36,444 nt of DNA from Paracoccaceae bacterium (lineage in GTDB: Bacteria > Pseudomonadota > Alphaproteobacteria > Rhodobacterales > Rhodobacteraceae). The translations under genes and the position numbers were made by a program. The stretch lies in contig JASJCC010000018.1 in NCBI GenBank assembly GCA_030066175.1, positions 1 through 36,444 of the forward strand, read 5' to 3'. Under the pieces are notes generated by a model. The model was not told the DNA's origin. It saw only the letters and a list, made by a program, of their open reading frames with translations, and searched no databases. Positions 34,261 to 36,444 of the stretch are shown here, piece after piece (position 1 is the stretch's first letter; the number at the start of each line of letters is the position of its first letter).

Positions 34261-35088
34261 ATGCGCCACCTTCTGATCGCCGGACTGATCTGCCTGCTCA
34301 CCCTGCCCGTCACCGCGCAAGAGCGCCGCCCCAGCCATTGCATCGCCGTGGCCGACGCGGCCCCTGGTATCCAATACCTGCACAGGGCCAGTTGGACCAA
34401 CCCGGTCCCGCAATACTCCGTCCGCCTGCATTACATCGCGCACGCATCCTTCCTGCTGCAAACCCGCGGCGGGCTGTCGGCCGTGACCGATTTCACCGGC
34501 TATATCGGCAATACCGCATTGATCCCCGATATCGTCACCATGAACCACGCGCATGAAACCCACTGGACCGCCAACCCCGACCCGGCAATCGCGCATATCC
34601 TGCCCGGCTGGGGCGAAACCCACGGCGCCGGCATCGACCACTACCTCGATCTCGGCGAAATCCTGGTGCGCAACGTCTCCACCGACATCCGCAGCCAATT
34701 CGGCGGGCGCGAGGATAACGGCAACTCGATCTTCGTCTTCGAGGTCGAAGGCCTCTGCATCGGCCATCTCGGCCACCTGCACCACGAACCCAATGACGAA
34801 CAATACGCCGCGCTCGGCCGGCTCGACGTGGTCATGGTGCCGGTCGATGGCGGCTACACGATGGAACTGCCGGCGATGATCCGCGTGGTCCAGCGGCTGA
34901 AATCCTCCATCGTGATCCCGATGCACTGGTTCTCGGGCTACTCACTCGAAGTCTTTCTCGACGGCATCGCTGAAACCTTCGCCGTCGACCGCCGCGCTAC
35001 CAGCGATATCGAGGTCAGCCTCGCCACCCTGCCGCCCCGCCCCACTGTGGTCGTTCTGCGCCCCTCCTGGCTGCGCGACCCGGAGTGA
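34261..35088 (+). CDS. Exported metallo-beta-lactamase-fold hydrolase
   Basis: A 275-residue predicted secreted or periplasmic metal hydrolase. The ATG at 34261, with GGAG seven bases upstream, gives a clean signal peptide (hydrophobic LLIAGLICLLTLPV, then TAQE). An in-frame start at 34228 would bury it. The metal motif reads HAHETH (His96, His98, His101) in place of HxHxDH, and later GHLGHLHHEP, VPVDGGYTM and IPMHWFSGYS could supply the other ligands, as in UlaG-like lactonases. The substrate is unknown. It is separated by 75 bases from the acetyltransferase gene and likely has its own promoter. Confidence 0.75.
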   Translation: MRHLLIAGLICLLTLPVTAQERRPSHCIAVADAAPGIQYLHRASWTNPVPQYSVRLHYIAHASFLLQTRGGLSAVTDFTGYIGNTALIPDIVTMNHAHETHWTANPDPAIAHILPGWGETHGAGIDHYLDLGEILVRNVSTDIRSQFGGREDNGNSIFVFEVEGLCIGHLGHLHHEPNDEQYAALGRLDVVMVPVDGGYTMELPAMIRVVQRLKSSIVIPMHWFSGYSLEVFLDGIAETFAVDRRATSDIEVSLATLPPRPTVVVLRPSWLRDPE

Positions 35089-35261
35089 CCTCGGATCGAC
35101 GCACCAATAAAAGCCAAACGCGCCGGGGGTGTCGGGGGCGCAGCCCCTGACAGGCTGCGTGCCTTGAACGCAAACAACCCTGCGCGCGGCCCCGCCGCGC
35201 CCCTCTGGATCGCCGCAGCCCAGGCATGTTAGGCCAGCCCAAATCACCCACCGGAGCCACC

Positions 35262-36444
35262 ATGCCTCTATCCCCCGCCGATGACGCCTTCGCCAACCGC
35301 CTCGCCGCGCATCTTTCTGCCGAGACTCTGCACAAGGCCGAACCGCGCTATCTCGAAGAGCCGCGCGGCCGTTGGGCCGGGGCCTCGGGCTGGGTGGCGC
35401 GTCCCCGCAACACTGAAGAGGTCGCCCAGATCGTCCGCTTCTGCGCCGAAGCAGACGTGCCGCTGGTGCCTTATGGTGGCGGCACGGGCCTCGTTGGCGG
35501 CCAGGTCGCCCCGGCAGAGCAGACCCAACCGCTGATCCTGTCGCTCGAACGGATGACCGCGATCCGCGCGCTCTTTCCAGATGAAAACGTCGCCGTGGTC
35601 GAAGCCGGTGCCATCCTCGCAGACGTCCAGACCGCCGCCGAAAAGGCCGACCGCCTCTTCCCGCTCTCACTGGCCTCCGAAGGCTCCGCCCGGATCGGTG
35701 GCCTGCTCAGCACCAATGCCGGTGGCGTTGGGGTGCTGCGCTATGGCAATGCCCGCGATCTGGTGCTGGGGCTCGAGGCGGTGATGGCCGATGGCAGCAT
35801 CTGGCACGGGCTGCGCCGCTTGCGCAAAGACAACACCGGCTATGATCTGCGCCACCTGCTCTTGGGCGCCGAGGGCACGCTGGGCATCATCACCGCCGCC
35901 AGTCTCAAGCTCTTCCCCCGTCCCGCCAAGACCGGCACCGCGCTGCTGACCGTCACCGATCCCAAAGCCGCCCTCGCCCTCCTGTCGCTCGCCCGCGACC
36001 AACTCGGCGAAGGCATCTCGGCTTTTGAACTGATGCACCGCTGCGGCTTTGACTTTCTGTCGGAAACCCTGCCCGAGGTGCGCCACCCCTGGAACGCCCC
36101 GCCGGAATGGTGTGTGCTGATCGAACTCGGTCTGTCCCAAGGTGCCGACCCCACAACCGCGCTGGAAACCCTCTATACTGCCGCCGCCGAGCATGGGCTC
36201 TGTACCGATGGCCTGATCGCGCAAAGCGACAGCCAGGCGCAAGACTTCTGGGCCCTACGCGAACGCATCCCCGAGGCCAACCGCCTGATCGGCAGCATCT
36301 CAAGCCACGATATCTCGGTCCCCCTGGGCGAAATCCCCAACTTCATCGACCGCGCCGGCCCGGCACTTGCCCAGCTTGGCACCTTCCGGATCAACTGTTT
36401 TGGACATGTGGGCGACGGCAACCTGCACTACAACGTCTTTCCCG
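35262..36444 (+). CDS. FAD-linked oxidase, GlcD/D-2-hydroxyacid dehydrogenase type (3' end beyond window)
   Basis: A flavoenzyme of the vanillyl-alcohol oxidase/PCMH superfamily, oxidising a D-2-hydroxy acid such as lactate, glycolate or 2-hydroxyglutarate. 394 codons are visible, close to the full domain. The FAD-binding loop is VPLVPYGGGTGLVGG, followed by GGLLSTNAGGVGVLRYGN and LLLGAEGTLGIITAASLKLF, and the C-terminal FAD oxidase domain reaches the signature GHVGDGNLHYN at the window end. The ATG has GGAG six bases upstream. The upstream 173-base gap contains only GC-rich sequence with a small hairpin (GGGGC/GCCCC) and no gene. Confidence 0.92.
   Translation, partial: MPLSPADDAFANRLAAHLSAETLHKAEPRYLEEPRGRWAGASGWVARPRNTEEVAQIVRFCAEADVPLVPYGGGTGLVGGQVAPAEQTQPLILSLERMTAIRALFPDENVAVVEAGAILADVQTAAEKADRLFPLSLASEGSARIGGLLSTNAGGVGVLRYGNARDLVLGLEAVMADGSIWHGLRRLRKDNTGYDLRHLLLGAEGTLGIITAASLKLFPRPAKTGTALLTVTDPKAALALLSLARDQLGEGISAFELMHRCGFDFLSETLPEVRHPWNAPPEWCVLIELGLSQGADPTTALETLYTAAAEHGLCTDGLIAQSDSQAQDFWALRERIPEANRLIGSISSHDISVPLGEIPNFIDRAGPALAQLGTFRINCFGHVGDGNLHYNVFP

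Overview
The window looks like an ordinary stretch of chromosome from a GC-rich marine-type alphaproteobacterium, most likely a member of the Rhodobacteraceae (Roseobacter/Ruegeria-like). This rests on recognised families and gene orders: aspartokinase next to ptsP; divergent phaZ / phaC-phaP; topA-dprA; and the block tldD / ctaC-ctaB-small ORF-ctaG-ctaE-SURF1-thrC-M16 peptidase-acetyltransferase. I see no insertion sequence, prophage, integrase, toxin-antitoxin pair, defence island, CRISPR array, tRNA or rRNA. Genes at both ends run off the window.

Layout. 1-948 (-): a PLP-dependent threonine-dehydratase-type enzyme, cut by the window start. 1018-4666 (+): lysC and ptsP, closed by a strong terminator. 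4667-5031 has no gene but folds into a long nested hairpin ending in a T run, which I read as a small structured RNA, possibly 6S RNA. 5032-6355 (-): an EcsC-family protein and a GNAT acetyltransferase. 6414-7019 (+): a flavin reductase-like protein. 7086-8720 (-): an orphan Tat-exported peptide-type binding protein, then a tandem hairpin repeat and a SulP anion transporter (-). 10966-13001 (+): MTA phosphorylase, a LysE exporter and adenine phosphoribosyltransferase, a compact salvage operon. 13193-16962: the polyhydroxyalkanoate module with depolymerase (-), class I synthase (+) and phasin (+). 17074-18139: a MarR regulator divergent from a cytochrome b561. 18178-19791 (-): 3-oxoacid CoA-transferase A and B subunits plus a small acetyltransferase. 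19883-26507 (-): topA, dprA, two unknown membrane proteins and tldD. 26706-30166 (+): cytochrome aa3 oxidase subunits II and III with their assembly factors (subunit I is not here). 30265-34185 (+): SURF1, threonine synthase, M16 peptidase and a RimJ-type acetyltransferase. 34261-35088 (+): an exported metallo-beta-lactamase-fold protein. 35262-36444 (+): a FAD-linked oxidase cut by the window end.

How the parts connect. PhaC and phasin build PHA granules, PhaZ breaks them down, and ScoAB can activate the resulting acetoacetate to acetoacetyl-CoA. Both pha control regions carry a perfect CTGC-N3-GCAG element, the motif I recall for the PHA-responsive repressor PhaR, although no phaR gene follows phaP here. 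A perfect FNR box (TTGAT-N4-ATCAA) lies between tldD and ctaC, suggesting oxygen control of the oxidase cluster. LysC and ThrC belong to the aspartate pathway, and the enzyme at the left edge may use its product threonine.

I did not find a clearly new multi-gene system. The best candidates for a second look are the structured RNA at about 4836-4989, the PhaR-type operators without phaR, the two hairpin-rich repeat blocks (8888-9112 and 13016-13172), the LysE exporter inside the MTA/adenine salvage operon, and the two unknown membrane proteins between tldD and dprA.
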